Both the position numbers and the translations under genes were made by a program. Shown here one piece after another: positions 35,654 to 46,339 of a DNA stretch of 64,000 bases (within the stretch, counting starts at the first letter, position 1; every line of letters starts with the position of its first letter). The notes below the pieces were generated by a model that saw only the letters and a list, made by a program, of their open reading frames with translations, had not been told where the DNA came from and did not search any database. The stretch covers positions 1 to 64,000 of the forward strand of contig NZ_CADCXN010000041.1 in assembly GCF_902806695.1 (NCBI RefSeq), read 5' to 3'. This DNA is from Candidatus Methylobacter favarea. GTDB taxonomy: Bacteria; Pseudomonadota; Gammaproteobacteria; Methylococcales; Methylomonadaceae.

Positions 35654-35941
35654 TCAATCTATAACTTTCGGCACCAGATAAAGTCCCGCTTCGACTTGCG
35701 GCGCTATCGCCTGAAATTTTTCCCGATTGTCACATTCAGTGACCTCATCGGGCCTAAGCCTTTGTTCCTGATCCATCGGATGAGCCATCGGATTAATTCC
35801 CTCTGTGTTCAAAGCACCCATTTGTGTCATCAAATTCAGCATGTCCGATAAATCTTTGGCATAACCATGAATATCCTGGTCATTAATTTTCAAGCGCGCC
35901 AGATGCGCTATTTTCTTCACCTCATCGGCCGTTAAAAACAT
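35654..35941 (-). CDS. gatC: Asp/Glu-tRNA amidotransferase subunit C
   Basis: A 95-residue linker subunit of GatCAB. It opens FLTADEVKKIAHLARLKIND and ends with LRPDEVTECDNREKFQAIAP, both typical. It leads the gatCAB operon on the minus strand and is divergent from mreB, sharing a 120-base intergenic region. Confidence 0.93.
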   Translation of the reverse strand: MFLTADEVKKIAHLARLKINDQDIHGYAKDLSDMLNLMTQMGALNTEGINPMAHPMDQEQRLRPDEVTECDNREKFQAIAPQVEAGLYLVPKVID

Positions 35942-36024
35942 TTTTACTCCGTAAAAGCCAGTGACACTGTATGATTATCGATATGATACTTTATATCTTG
36001 CTCAAATACCTGCTTGATTGATAA

Positions 36025-37107
<1,083 letters not shown>

Positions 37108-37197
37108 GCAGGAATCTCCTTTAAATCATTTATTCTGGCAGTAACCGGGCCATTTACACAATGACTTCATCTTTTAACTGATACGAGGCATTTACCT

Positions 37198-38085
37198 ATA
37201 AAGCTTTTATTTGCCACCGGTCCATCACTCAATACCCGCCTTTTAGCGGCCGTGATTGCTTCCACTATTTTACTGGTAACAGAATACAGGAGCCCCCGAT
37301 TGGATCCGGTTCGCACCACCTTATCCTTTTTTATCGACCCGTTAAAATATCTGGTCGACTTGCCCAGGGTATTAGGCGAACATGCCGCCGATTCGGTTAC
37401 TTCGTACTCGGCATTAAAAAAGGAAAACAAGAGATTGCGCGAAGAACAGTTAATCCACCAAATCCGGCTGCTGAAATTTGCTTCGCTGGAAAAAGAAAAT
37501 ATTCGCCTGCGGGCGCTGCTGGAAAATTCTTTTAAACTCGGCGAGCAAGTGCTGATAGCTGAATTAATATCAATCAATATGGCCCCTTATGAAAATATAG
37601 TTCTGGTCAACAAGGGCACTCGCTTTGGCGTTCATCCCAAGCAACCCGTGCTTGACGCAAACGGCGTAGTCGGCCAGGTGTTTCGGGCATTGCCTTTCAG
37701 CTCTGAAATCATGTTGATTACCGACCCGAATCATGCTATTCCGGTACAGGTCAATCGCAATGGCTTACTGACTATAGCCGTAGGCAGCGGCAAACTGAAC
37801 CAGCTTAATTTACCCTTTTTACCCAATAATGCCGATATCCGTCCCGGGGATTTATTAATAACATCGGGTTTAGGCGGCACCTTCCCTCAGGGCTATCCGG
37901 TGGGCATAGTAGATGATTTCACTCCTCAGCCGAAAAGATCTTTCGCGCTTATTACCGCGACCCCGAAAGCCATGCTGGATCGCAATAGAGAACTGATGAT
38001 AGTCTGGAGCAATTCAAAACCCGTGCCGCTCATCTCAAAGCAGACCATGATTGAAACAGAGACTGCGGCTCATCCCGATGAATAA
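37198..38085 (+). CDS. mreC: Rod-shape protein MreC, apparently with an ATA start
   Basis: A membrane-anchored periplasmic protein that links MreB to the wall synthases. The frame reads KLLFATGPSLNTRLLAAVIA from 37201, matching the E. coli MreC start MKPIFSRGPSLQLR position by position. This puts the initiator at 37198-37200, where the codon is ATA. No in-frame ATG, GTG or TTG lies between the upstream stop (37162-37164) and that codon. AGG at 37186-37188 is placed like a ribosome binding site. The alternative is the GTG at 37252, which would cut 18 residues, including the cytoplasmic tail. The rest is normal: one helix, a coiled coil (about 65-110) and the MreC beta domains. The 3' end overlaps mreD. 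Confidence 0.85.
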   Translation: MKLLFATGPSLNTRLLAAVIASTILLVTEYRSPRLDPVRTTLSFFIDPLKYLVDLPRVLGEHAADSVTSYSALKKENKRLREEQLIHQIRLLKFASLEKENIRLRALLENSFKLGEQVLIAELISINMAPYENIVLVNKGTRFGVHPKQPVLDANGVVGQVFRALPFSSEIMLITDPNHAIPVQVNRNGLLTIAVGSGKLNQLNLPFLPNNADIRPGDLLITSGLGGTFPQGYPVGIVDDFTPQPKRSFALITATPKAMLDRNRELMIVWSNSKPVPLISKQTMIETETAAHPDE

Positions 38086-38548
38086 GGCCTGCGGCTTGGG
38101 CCGCATTATACTGACTATAGCGTTGACAATGTGCCTGAGAGTTGCGCCGTTGCCGGGAATCATTGCCGCTCTAAACCCGGACTGGGTACTCCTGGCCCTT
38201 ATCTACTGGACGCTTGCCTTACCGGAACGCGTCGGTATCTTTCATGCCTGGACATTTGGCTTGCTGACTGATGTATTGACGGGCAGATTATTTGGTCAAT
38301 ACGCATTGGCTTATTCATTGGTTATTTATATCTGTCTCAAACTGCACAGACGCTTGCGCCAATTTCCGATTGTGCAGCAAGGCTTGTTTATCTTTTTCTG
38401 TCTGTTACTTTCCCAGCTATTGTTGTTCTGGATAAAAAACATCCAGCATCCTTCACAGCTGCCACTCTCATTTTGGCTTCCGGTTTTTACCGGCACGCTA
38501 TGCTGGCCTTTGGTCTATACCGTCTTGCGCTTTATCCGTCTGGCTTGA
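38078..38548 (+). CDS. mreD: Rod-shape membrane protein MreD
   Basis: A 156-residue inner-membrane protein with about five helices, the third partner of MreB and MreC. Family segments are NPDWVLLALIYWTLALPERV and GLLTDVLTGRLFGQYALAYS. The ATG at 38078 overlaps the mreC end by eight bases. A start at 38051 would add nine basic residues and is less likely. Confidence 0.9.
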   Translation: MNKACGLGRIILTIALTMCLRVAPLPGIIAALNPDWVLLALIYWTLALPERVGIFHAWTFGLLTDVLTGRLFGQYALAYSLVIYICLKLHRRLRQFPIVQQGLFIFFCLLLSQLLLFWIKNIQHPSQLPLSFWLPVFTGTLCWPLVYTVLRFIRLA

Positions 38549-38578
38549 CGCCATTAATCAGGCAGTTTTCCGGCTGTT

Positions 38579-40417
38579 ATGTCTCGTATCTACACTATTA
38601 AAGACAATTTGGTAGAGAACCGTCTGTTTCTCAATCGTATTGCCGCCGCGTTCATTACTATACTGTTATTAACTTCCGGTCTGGTTATTCGCCTAATTTA
38701 TCTGCAAATTGTCGGTCACGAACATTATGCAACACTGGCAAAAGAGAACAGCATTAAAATTGAACCGCTGGAGCCGACCCGCGGCATTATCTATGACAGA
38801 CACGGAAAGATTCTGGCCGAAAACCTGCCCTCCTATAGCCTGGAGCTGATTCCGGAACAAATCAGCAATATGGACGATACGTTACGCAGGTTACAAAATC
38901 TGCTAGCTATTCCGAATGAAAAAATCGAGCAATACCATAAACAACGCATCCGTCAAAAACGTTTCACCAGCACGCCTTTATTAATAAGTATGAGTGATGA
39001 GGAAGTCGCAAAATTTGCCGTGGTCAGGCCTTATTTTCCCGGCGTCGATATTCATGCGCGTCTGGTTCGGCACTATCCCTATAAGGACTTGGCCTCGCAT
39101 GTTGTCGGTTATGTTGGCCGCATTAACGAAGCCGAGTTAAAAACCTTGCCCATTGCAGAATATCGGGGCGCGAATCATGTCGGCAAAATAGGCATAGAAG
39201 GTTTTTATGAAACTGAACTGCATGGCAAAGCCGGTTATGCTGAAATAGAAACCAATGTGCAGGCCCGCGCTATCAACATTCTGAACGAGGTGGATACGGA
39301 ACCGGGCGCAAATCTGTATTTAACCCTGGATATTGATTTACAAAAAACCGCTTATGATGCCTTGGATACTTTCAATGGGGCGGTAGTCGCCATTGAAATT
39401 AAAACCGGCGGCGTGCTGGTATTTGCCAGCCGCCCCGGCTTTGACCCTAACCCTTTTGTAGTCGGCATTACCAATAATGACTATCAGGCATTGCAGGCTT
39501 CGGATAACCAGCCCTTATATAATCGAGCGCTACGGGGGCTGTATCCTCCTGGCTCTTCGATCAAGCCGTTTATTGCTCTGGCCGGCCTTGAATATAATGT
39601 CATAAGCGTTCAGCACAGACTCTTCTGTCCGGGATATTATCAGTTGCCGAATGCCAGTCACCGCTATCGGGATTGGAAAAAAGGCGGACACGGCGCGGTC
39701 AGTTTAACCGAAGCCATTACCCAATCCTGCGATGTCTATTTTTATACGCTGGCATCAATGCTGGGTATAGACCGTATCCACAGTTTTTTACAGCAATTTG
39801 GCTTTGGAGAAAAATCAGGTATTGATCTGGTCGGAGAAAGGTCCGGTTTATTACCGTCGAGGGAATGGAAACGGAATCAACGGAATCAATCCTGGTATCC
39901 GGGGGAAACGGTGATTACAGGCATAGGCCAGGGATTTTTACAGATTTCGCCATTACAGCTTGCCAGAGCGACGGCAACTTTGGCCAATAAAGGCAATGTT
40001 GTTACGCCTTTTCTGGTCGATAAAATTGTCAGGATGAACTCTATCGCTCCGGGCCCTGAAAGCCACGGTAAAACTATTCCGCTTAACCCCGTCAATGCCA
40101 ATAATATTATCCAGGGCATGATCAATGTTGTCCATAGTGCCCGAGGCACGGCCAAGGGCATCAGCAAGGATATTCCTTATCAAATTGCTGGTAAAACGGG
40201 TACTGCCCAGGTTTTTAACATTAAGCAGGATGCAAAATATAACGAAAAAGACATTGAATTCAAATTGCGCGATCATGCTTTGTTTATTTCTTTTGCGCCT
40301 GCGGATGATCCAAAAATCGCAGTTGCCGTTATTGTAGAAAATGGCGGTCATGGCGGCTCTGTTGCAGCGCCTATAGCAGGAAAAGTTATTAGGCAGTTTT
40401 TAGGAGATAAAAAATGA
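38579..40417 (+). CDS. mrdA: Penicillin-binding protein 2 (elongation transpeptidase)
   Basis: A 612-residue class B PBP that cross-links peptidoglycan during elongation. One N-terminal helix (about 20-40) precedes the dimerisation domain, with GHEHYATLAKENSIKIEPLE and the TRGIIYDRHGKILAEN block. The active Ser326 lies in GSSIKPF (S-x-x-K to Lys329), SCDVYFY carries the SxN-like motif, and Lys539-Thr-Gly is in AGKTGTAQV. Its stop overlaps rodA by four bases. Confidence 0.95.
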   Translation: MSRIYTIKDNLVENRLFLNRIAAAFITILLLTSGLVIRLIYLQIVGHEHYATLAKENSIKIEPLEPTRGIIYDRHGKILAENLPSYSLELIPEQISNMDDTLRRLQNLLAIPNEKIEQYHKQRIRQKRFTSTPLLISMSDEEVAKFAVVRPYFPGVDIHARLVRHYPYKDLASHVVGYVGRINEAELKTLPIAEYRGANHVGKIGIEGFYETELHGKAGYAEIETNVQARAINILNEVDTEPGANLYLTLDIDLQKTAYDALDTFNGAVVAIEIKTGGVLVFASRPGFDPNPFVVGITNNDYQALQASDNQPLYNRALRGLYPPGSSIKPFIALAGLEYNVISVQHRLFCPGYYQLPNASHRYRDWKKGGHGAVSLTEAITQSCDVYFYTLASMLGIDRIHSFLQQFGFGEKSGIDLVGERSGLLPSREWKRNQRNQSWYPGETVITGIGQGFLQISPLQLARATATLANKGNVVTPFLVDKIVRMNSIAPGPESHGKTIPLNPVNANNIIQGMINVVHSARGTAKGISKDIPYQIAGKTGTAQVFNIKQDAKYNEKDIEFKLRDHALFISFAPADDPKIAVAVIVENGGHGGSVAAPIAGKVIRQFLGDKK

Positions 40418-41544
40418 AAACTGAAACCCGGCGCGAACAACTTCAGCCCCCTTCCCTGCTTGGCAATATTCTCAGAAAACTGCATATAGATATCCCTTTA
40501 TTTATCGGCCTGGTTTTCACTTCGCTGTTGAGTTTTATAATTCTTTACAGCGCCGGCGGTCAGGAAACAGGCATACTGCTACGCCAGGCGGCGCGCATCG
40601 GCTTGGCTTTTGTATTGATGGCTGTATTGGCTCATATTGACCCTCATCAGTTCAAACGTTATTCGACGCTGCTGTTTAACATAGGCATTTTTCTGCTTAT
40701 TGCCGTGCTGATCATGGGCCAGATAGGAAAAGGCGCACAACGCTGGCTGGATATAGGCTTTTTTCGTTTTCAGCCTTCCGAAATGATCAAAATCACTACG
40801 CCCATGATGATTGCCTGGTATCTGGCAGAGCATCCCTTGCCGCCCAAATCCAAACAACTTTTTATAGCCAGTTTGCTTACTATCATTCCCACCCTGTTGA
40901 TAGCGAAGCAACCGGATCTTGGCACCGCTTTACTGGTAGCCAGTTCAGGCGCAGGCGTACTGTTTTTTGCCGGTCTTTCCTGGCGGTTCATCTTGGCAAT
41001 TGTCGCGGCGCTGTCTGGAATGGCGCCTGTACTCTGGCATTTTATGCGCGGTTATCAGCGCGATCGCGTGCTGACTTTACTAAATCCTGAAGCTGACCCG
41101 TTAGGCCGCGGTTATCATATCATTCAGTCAAAAATTGCTATTGGTTCGGGAGGGATTTACGGCAAAGGCTGGCTGGGCAGCACTCAATCCGAACTGGATT
41201 TTTTACCGGAAAGTTCCACCGACTTTGTTTTTGCCGTGTTTGCCGAGGAATTCGGCCTGTTCGGCTGCCTGGGACTATTGAGCTTGTACCTGCTTATTAT
41301 CGGGCGCTGCCTGTATATAGCGGCCCGGGCTCAGGATACCTATAGCCGATTATTAGCCGGCAGCCTGGCCTTTACCTTTTTTGTCTACGTCTTCGTCAAC
41401 ATAGGCATGGTCATTGGCATACTGCCGGTTGTCGGCGTGCCGTTACCGCTAATCAGTTATGGCGGCACCTCCATTGTAACGCTGCTGGCCGGTTTCGGTA
41501 TTCTTATGTCAATTCATACCCATAGAACATTTCTACCCAACTAA
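40414..41544 (+). CDS. rodA: Peptidoglycan polymerase RodA
   Basis: A 376-residue SEDS-family glycosyltransferase working with PBP2. About ten membrane helices are visible. Conserved parts include GAQRWLDIGFFRFQPSEMIK, AKQPDLGTALLV, the catalytic-region LPESSTDFVFAVFAEEFGL and VGVPLPLISYGGTS. It overlaps mrdA by four bases, and its last base is the first base of mltB. Confidence 0.95.
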   Translation: MKTETRREQLQPPSLLGNILRKLHIDIPLFIGLVFTSLLSFIILYSAGGQETGILLRQAARIGLAFVLMAVLAHIDPHQFKRYSTLLFNIGIFLLIAVLIMGQIGKGAQRWLDIGFFRFQPSEMIKITTPMMIAWYLAEHPLPPKSKQLFIASLLTIIPTLLIAKQPDLGTALLVASSGAGVLFFAGLSWRFILAIVAALSGMAPVLWHFMRGYQRDRVLTLLNPEADPLGRGYHIIQSKIAIGSGGIYGKGWLGSTQSELDFLPESSTDFVFAVFAEEFGLFGCLGLLSLYLLIIGRCLYIAARAQDTYSRLLAGSLAFTFFVYVFVNIGMVIGILPVVGVPLPLISYGGTSIVTLLAGFGILMSIHTHRTFLPN

Positions 41545-42542
41545 TGAAACTAAAATACATCCTGGCTCAGATCATACTGGGCGGCGTCTGTTTGACTGCG
41601 ATTTCCTGTGCGCCTGAAATAAAGCGAACTAAACCCGTCGATATCTTTATCAGCCAGATGGCGGCAAAGCATCGGTTTAGTAAATCCGAACTTGATAAGT
41701 TATTCAAATCCGTTGAAATAAAAGACGATATAATCAAAAGAATCTCTTCACCTGCCGAAAGCCTGCCCTGGTACAAATACCGCAGGATATTCCTGACCGA
41801 ATCCCGCATTCATGAAGGCGTTAAATTCTGGCAGGAAAACGCCCCGTCATTAGCCGCTGTGGAACAAAAGTACGGGGTCCCGGCCGAAATTATTGTCGCT
41901 ATCCTGGGCGTTGAAACGCGGTACGGGCAAAAAACCGGTAGCCACCGCGTCATCGACGCCCTTTCTACACTTGCCTTTGCCTATCCCCCGCGCAGTAAAT
42001 TCTTTCTTGGCGAACTGGAAAATTATTTACTGCTCTGCCGCGAAGAAAACCTTAATCCCCTGCAACCGACCGGCTCTTACGCTGGTGCGATGGGACTGCC
42101 GCAATTCATGCCTAGCAGCTTCAGAACCTATGCGGCTGATTTTGATAACGATAGGCGCCGCGATATCTGGCATAACAACAGCGATGTCATAGCCAGTATT
42201 GCCAATTACCTGGCCAGCCATCAATGGCAACGAGGGCAAGCTGTCGCCATTCCGGTTAAGGCTGTTGGCGAAAGCTATAAAGCCGCTTTAAAGAACAATC
42301 TTAAGCCAAATTTAACAATTCCTCAGTTACAATCCTTGCAAATCCTTTTATCAAAGCCATTACCGTTGAATACTAAAGTAACACTCCTGGCTTTTAAACA
42401 AGAACAAGGCGAAGAACTATGGGCTGCTTTAGAAAACTTTTATGTAATTACGCGCTACAACCACAGCCCCTTGTATGCTTTGGCTGTTTATCAGTTAAGC
42501 CAGGCCATTTCAATAAGAAGATGGTCATCCCCTTATGAATAA
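41544..42542 (+). CDS. mltB: Membrane-bound lytic transglycosylase B
   Basis: A 332-residue lipoprotein that cleaves glycan strands. The lipobox is LTAISCAP (Cys about 22). The catalytic Glu124 is in GVETRYGQKTGSHRV, and the substrate-binding region GSYAGAMGLPQFMPSSFRTY is intact. A DNDRRRDIW segment resembles the EF-hand-like calcium loop of MltB. Its start and stop overlap the neighbouring genes, so it belongs to the wall operon. Confidence 0.94.
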   Translation: MKLKYILAQIILGGVCLTAISCAPEIKRTKPVDIFISQMAAKHRFSKSELDKLFKSVEIKDDIIKRISSPAESLPWYKYRRIFLTESRIHEGVKFWQENAPSLAAVEQKYGVPAEIIVAILGVETRYGQKTGSHRVIDALSTLAFAYPPRSKFFLGELENYLLLCREENLNPLQPTGSYAGAMGLPQFMPSSFRTYAADFDNDRRRDIWHNNSDVIASIANYLASHQWQRGQAVAIPVKAVGESYKAALKNNLKPNLTIPQLQSLQILLSKPLPLNTKVTLLAFKQEQGEELWAALENFYVITRYNHSPLYALAVYQLSQAISIRRWSSPYE

Positions 42543-43380
42543 TAAACTTCTACCAGCCCTTTCCCTTTGTGTTCTGTGCAGTTGCACCACAGGGCAAATT
42601 AAAACCACCTCGATCTCCAAACAGCCCCCGGACAGCATAGCCTCCACCCCTCCGGTAAAATCCAGGCACAAACTTCGACAGCATTCCATATTACAAACCA
42701 ACAGACAGGTTGACGATATTCATGCCGAGCAAAATAAGGAAGAAGCTCCCCGGGAATATTTTTTCCCCCGCATCGCGCGCTATCTGAAACAGGGTATTGC
42801 TTCCTGGTACGGCCCCCGGTTTCACGGCAAAAAAACCGCAACTGGCGAAATATTTGATATGTACGCCATGACGGCGGCTCATAAAACGCTGCCTATTCCC
42901 TCTTATGCACAAGTAACCAATCTGGAAAATCAGCGCAGCGTTATCGTGCGCATCAACGACCGCGGCCCGTTTGTCGGCAACAGGGTTATGGATCTTTCTT
43001 ACGCCGCGGCTAAAAAACTGGATATTCACAAAAACGGGACCGGGTCTGTAGAAATAAAGGCATTATCGCCAGCTCAGGCGCTGCCGCAATTACAAAAAAC
43101 GGCAGCCAAGCAAAAAAAGAATGTGTATCTGCAAGTTGGCACCTTTGGCAGTCAAAAAAAGGCGCTGAAATTAAAAAATAAAATTGCCTCCCATCATTTG
43201 CCTCAGCCTGAAATTTTATCTTCCACCTATAAGGCGTCCACTCTCTATAAAGTGCAAATGGGACCCATAAAATCGACCGACAGCGTAGTTAAACTGAATG
43301 GGCAATTGGCAAAACTGGGCATAACAGAAACTCAATTTGTTACTGAAGCCAAAAAAATACAGAACGCCGTGATACAATAA
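42535..43380 (+). CDS. rlpA: RlpA septal-ring lytic transglycosylase-like lipoprotein
   Basis: A 281-residue lipoprotein with Cys about 14 in LCVLCSCTTG. A double-psi beta-barrel domain follows, with GIASWYGPRFHGKKTATGEI, the catalytic-type His in MTAAHKTLPIPSYA, and RVNDRGPFVGNR-like RINDRGPFVGNR. A C-terminal SPOR domain (about 205-280) begins VYLQVGTFGSQKKALKLKNK and should target denuded glycan at the septum. It overlaps mltB by eight bases. Confidence 0.92.
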   Translation: MNNKLLPALSLCVLCSCTTGQIKTTSISKQPPDSIASTPPVKSRHKLRQHSILQTNRQVDDIHAEQNKEEAPREYFFPRIARYLKQGIASWYGPRFHGKKTATGEIFDMYAMTAAHKTLPIPSYAQVTNLENQRSVIVRINDRGPFVGNRVMDLSYAAAKKLDIHKNGTGSVEIKALSPAQALPQLQKTAAKQKKNVYLQVGTFGSQKKALKLKNKIASHHLPQPEILSSTYKASTLYKVQMGPIKSTDSVVKLNGQLAKLGITETQFVTEAKKIQNAVIQ

Positions 43381-43411
43381 ATGATGTTTTACTGTATCCA
43401 TTTTCAAGAGC

Positions 43412-44590
43412 ATGATATCTTTTAAAGACTTTAGCCGTTTTCAATTTTTTTTATTTTTTGTTTTTCTGTTTCCCGCCGCTCCGGCAAATTCCGATAATGC
43501 TGAAATTCTAACGCCTCCGGCGCCCCTTGTGGCCGCCATCAGCTATATATTGCTGGACTTTAACACCGGCAAGGTATTAGCCGAAAATAATGCCGATGCC
43601 AAAGTTGCTCCCGCCAGTCTTACCAAGATAATGACTGTTTATGTGGTGTTCAGGGAACTTGGCAATGGCCATTTGCATCTGGAAGATAATGCCACCATTA
43701 GCAAAAAAGCCTGGCAAACAACAGGTTCGCGCATGTTTATTGAAGTCAATAACCAGGTCAAGGTTGGAGATCTGCTGAAGGGCGTAATCATTCAATCGGG
43801 TAACGATGCCAGCGTCGCCCTGGCGGAGCATGTGGCAGGTAATGAGCTTACTTTTGCCGACATGATGAATCAGCATGCTAAACGCCTCGGAATGACGAAT
43901 AGCCATTTCCTGAATGCCGACGGCTTGCCCAATCCCGATCATTACACAACTGCGCGCGATTTGGCTATTCTTACCCGGGCCTTGATTAAAGAATTCCCCG
44001 ATTATTACCGCTGGTTTTCAGAAAAAGAATTTACCTTTAACAAAATCACTCAGCAAAACCGTAACAAACTGCTCTGGCGCGATGCAACAGTGGATGGCGT
44101 TAAGACCGGGTTCACCGATGATGCCGGCTATTGCCTGGTTGCCTCTGCGCTGCGAGACAATATGCGTTTGATTTCAGTCGTCATGGGCACAAAAAGTGTC
44201 AATGCCAGAGCCAACGAAAATCAGAATCTGCTTAACTACGGTTTTCGTTTTTTTGAAACGCACCGGCTCTATCAAGGCAAAACTTCCTTAAGTGAAACGA
44301 GGATTTGGAAAGGCGACAGTAAAAATCTGCAACTGGGCCTAGCCGAAGACCTTTTCGTTACTATCCCTCGTCGCCATTACAATGATCTGAAAGCCGTCAT
44401 TACTATTGATAAAAATATTACCGCTCCGGTTAGAGAAGGTCAAAAACTCGGCTCCGTTAATGTAGCCTTAAAAGATGAGGTTTTGGCTAATCAGGACCTG
44501 ATAGCGCTTAAAACAGTGGATAAAGGCAGTCTTTTCCAGCGCCTCTATGATGAGGCTCTGCTGGTAGTGGATAAGCAAAATGGAAAATAA
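43412..44590 (+). CDS. dacA: D-alanyl-D-alanine carboxypeptidase (PBP5/6 type)
   Basis: A 392-residue low-molecular-weight PBP that trims stem peptides. The signal peptide ends near APANS (about residue 22). Catalytic motifs are Ser69-x-x-Lys72 (PASLTKIM), Ser129-Gly-Asn131 and Lys231-Thr-Gly. The C-terminal PBP5-like beta domain (about 285-370) ends in an amphipathic helix (SLFQRLYDEALLVV) for membrane attachment. It overlaps the aminotransferase start by 11 bases. Confidence 0.94.
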   Translation: MISFKDFSRFQFFLFFVFLFPAAPANSDNAEILTPPAPLVAAISYILLDFNTGKVLAENNADAKVAPASLTKIMTVYVVFRELGNGHLHLEDNATISKKAWQTTGSRMFIEVNNQVKVGDLLKGVIIQSGNDASVALAEHVAGNELTFADMMNQHAKRLGMTNSHFLNADGLPNPDHYTTARDLAILTRALIKEFPDYYRWFSEKEFTFNKITQQNRNKLLWRDATVDGVKTGFTDDAGYCLVASALRDNMRLISVVMGTKSVNARANENQNLLNYGFRFFETHRLYQGKTSLSETRIWKGDSKNLQLGLAEDLFVTIPRRHYNDLKAVITIDKNITAPVREGQKLGSVNVALKDEVLANQDLIALKTVDKGSLFQRLYDEALLVVDKQNGK

Positions 44591-45422
44591 AACAGTTTAT
44601 TTAAACGGCCTTTATCTGCCGCTTGATAAAGCCAGGGTATCGGTCATGGATCGCGGTTTTTTATTCGGCGATGGCGTTTATGAAGTCATTCCTTCCTATT
44701 CCGGCCATTTATTTCATTTTCAGGAACACATGGAGCGACTTGAAAACAGTCTTAACACCATTCGTTTAGTCAACCCGCACAGCCGGGAGCAATGGCTGGA
44801 AATTTTGACTCCGTTACTGGATTTCAGTCTGGATCAATATATTTATCTACAGATTACGCGCGGGGTTGCGCCGAAAAGAGATCATGCTTTTCCGGAAGAT
44901 ACCCTGCCCACCGTCTTTGCCATGTGCTCGAATATCGTGCCTTTGGATGGCAAAGAGTGGGGCGTAAAAGCCATCAGCCTGGATGACAGCCGCTGGGATC
45001 TTTGCAATGTTAAAGCCACCACGCTTCTGGCCAATATCCTGCTCAGGCAGGAAGCGGTAGAGAAAGGCTGTGCTGAAGCCATTTTAGTTAAAGACGGTTA
45101 TGTTACCGAAGGCGCCGCCAGTAATATATTTGCAGTAATCGACGGCCTATTGCTTACCCCGCCCAAAGGCAGTGGCATTTTGCCCGGCATTACGCGCGAT
45201 GTCATACTGGAAATTGCCCGAACAAATAAGCTGCCTTGCAGTGAAGATATCATTTCCTTTGAGGCATTAAAAAACGCCAGTGAAATATGGATAACCAGCT
45301 CTACCCGCGAAATCATCCCGGTTGTTGAACTTGACTCCAAAAAGGTTGGAGACGGCAAACCCGGACCTGTTTTTCGCACTATGCATGAGCTTTTTCAAGC
45401 TTACAAACGCTCTCTGTTATGA
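44580..45422 (+). CDS. dat: D-amino acid aminotransferase (class IV)
   Basis: A 280-residue fold-type IV PLP enzyme. It starts YLNGLYLPLDKARVSVMDRG, has Arg-rich substrate loops, the cofactor lysine at Lys145 (CNVKATTLLANIL) and the GAASNIFAV and GILPGITRD blocks. This is the D-alanine aminotransferase pattern and not that of branched-chain enzymes. The position between dacA and lipB is common in gammaproteobacteria and suits recycling or supply of D-Ala/D-Glu. It overlaps both neighbours. Confidence 0.9.
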   Translation: MENKTVYLNGLYLPLDKARVSVMDRGFLFGDGVYEVIPSYSGHLFHFQEHMERLENSLNTIRLVNPHSREQWLEILTPLLDFSLDQYIYLQITRGVAPKRDHAFPEDTLPTVFAMCSNIVPLDGKEWGVKAISLDDSRWDLCNVKATTLLANILLRQEAVEKGCAEAILVKDGYVTEGAASNIFAVIDGLLLTPPKGSGILPGITRDVILEIARTNKLPCSEDIISFEALKNASEIWITSSTREIIPVVELDSKKVGDGKPGPVFRTMHELFQAYKRSLL

Positions 45423-45685
45423 GTGAAAAGGAATCGCTGTTAAAATTTCCCTGTCAATTTGCCATTAAAGCAATGGGAAAAACCGACTCTGAACCTGACC
45501 TGGTGGCCGTAGAAATTGTTCGCCGTCATATCGTTGATATTAAGGAAGGCGCTATTACAATGCGTTCCAGCAAGGATGGCAATTACACGGCCGTCACAAT
45601 CTTGATAGAAGCCTCCAGCAGGCAGCAGCTCGACGCCATTTATCAGGATTTAAGCGCCCATCCTGACATATTAATGGCTTTGTAG
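45419..45685 (+). CDS. ybeD: DUF493 protein, YbeD type
   Basis: An 88-residue protein of the YbeD/DUF493 family, an ACT-like small regulator of unknown role regularly found between dacA and lipB. Family blocks are LLKFPCQFAIKAMGKT and YTAVTILIEASSRQQLDAIY. It overlaps the aminotransferase gene by four bases (ATGA). Confidence 0.9.
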   Translation: MSEKESLLKFPCQFAIKAMGKTDSEPDLVAVEIVRRHIVDIKEGAITMRSSKDGNYTAVTILIEASSRQQLDAIYQDLSAHPDILMAL

Positions 45686-45730
45686 AGATGTTGGGCCTTT
45701 TAAAGGCGTTATCCCGGCTCTCCCTTGCCC

Positions 45731-46339
45731 ATGCAAATAGTCATCCGTAATCTAGGTACTCAGGACTACGAAGCCGTGTGGCGGGACATGCAGCGTTTCA
45801 CTGAGGAGCGTGATGAGGAAACTGCTGATGAAATATGGATCGTGGAGCACTTTTCTGTTTATACTCTGGGTTTAAATGGCAAACGTGAGCATCTGCTGAA
45901 TTCCAGCGTCATTCCTGTCATTAACTCGGACCGGGGTGGGCAGGTTACCTATCATGGCCCTGGGCAATTAATCATCTATATATTATTGGATATTAAACGG
46001 TTAAAGCTGGGAATCCGGCAATTAGTTACCATTCTGGAGCAAGCCATGATTATCGCTTTGGCAGGATTTGGCATTTCAGCCGTTTCCAGAGCCGATGCGC
46101 CCGGCGTGTATGTTAATGATAAAAAAATCGGTTCAATCGGAATAAGAATCAGGAAAAACTGCAGCTATCATGGCTTAAGCCTTAACAATTATATGGACCT
46201 GAGTCCTTTCGATAATATCAACACCTGCGGCTATCCGGGCTTGGAAGTCACCGGCCTTGCAGACCTGGGCGTGACCATCAGCAATTCTGAACTTGCCATC
46301 CCGGTTGTTCAGGCTATCACCACGGCGCTAGAAAAATGA
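45731..46339 (+). CDS. lipB: Lipoyl(octanoyl) transferase LipB
   Basis: A 202-residue enzyme moving octanoyl groups from acyl carrier protein to lipoyl domains. Signatures are [17 protein letters not shown], the lysine of [11 protein letters not shown] (Lys132) and the catalytic Cys166 in [13 protein letters not shown]. The ATG at 45731 is preferred to a TTG two codons upstream. Its end overlaps lipA by four bases. Confidence 0.94.
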   Translation: MQIVIRNLGTQDYEAVWRDMQRFTEERDEETADEIWIVEHFSVYTLGLNGKREHLLNSSVIPVINSDRGGQVTYHGPGQLIIYILLDIKRLKLGIRQLVTILEQAMIIALAGFGISAVSRADAPGVYVNDKKIGSIGIRIRKNCSYHGLSLNNYMDLSPFDNINTCGYPGLEVTGLADLGVTISNSELAIPVVQAITTALEK

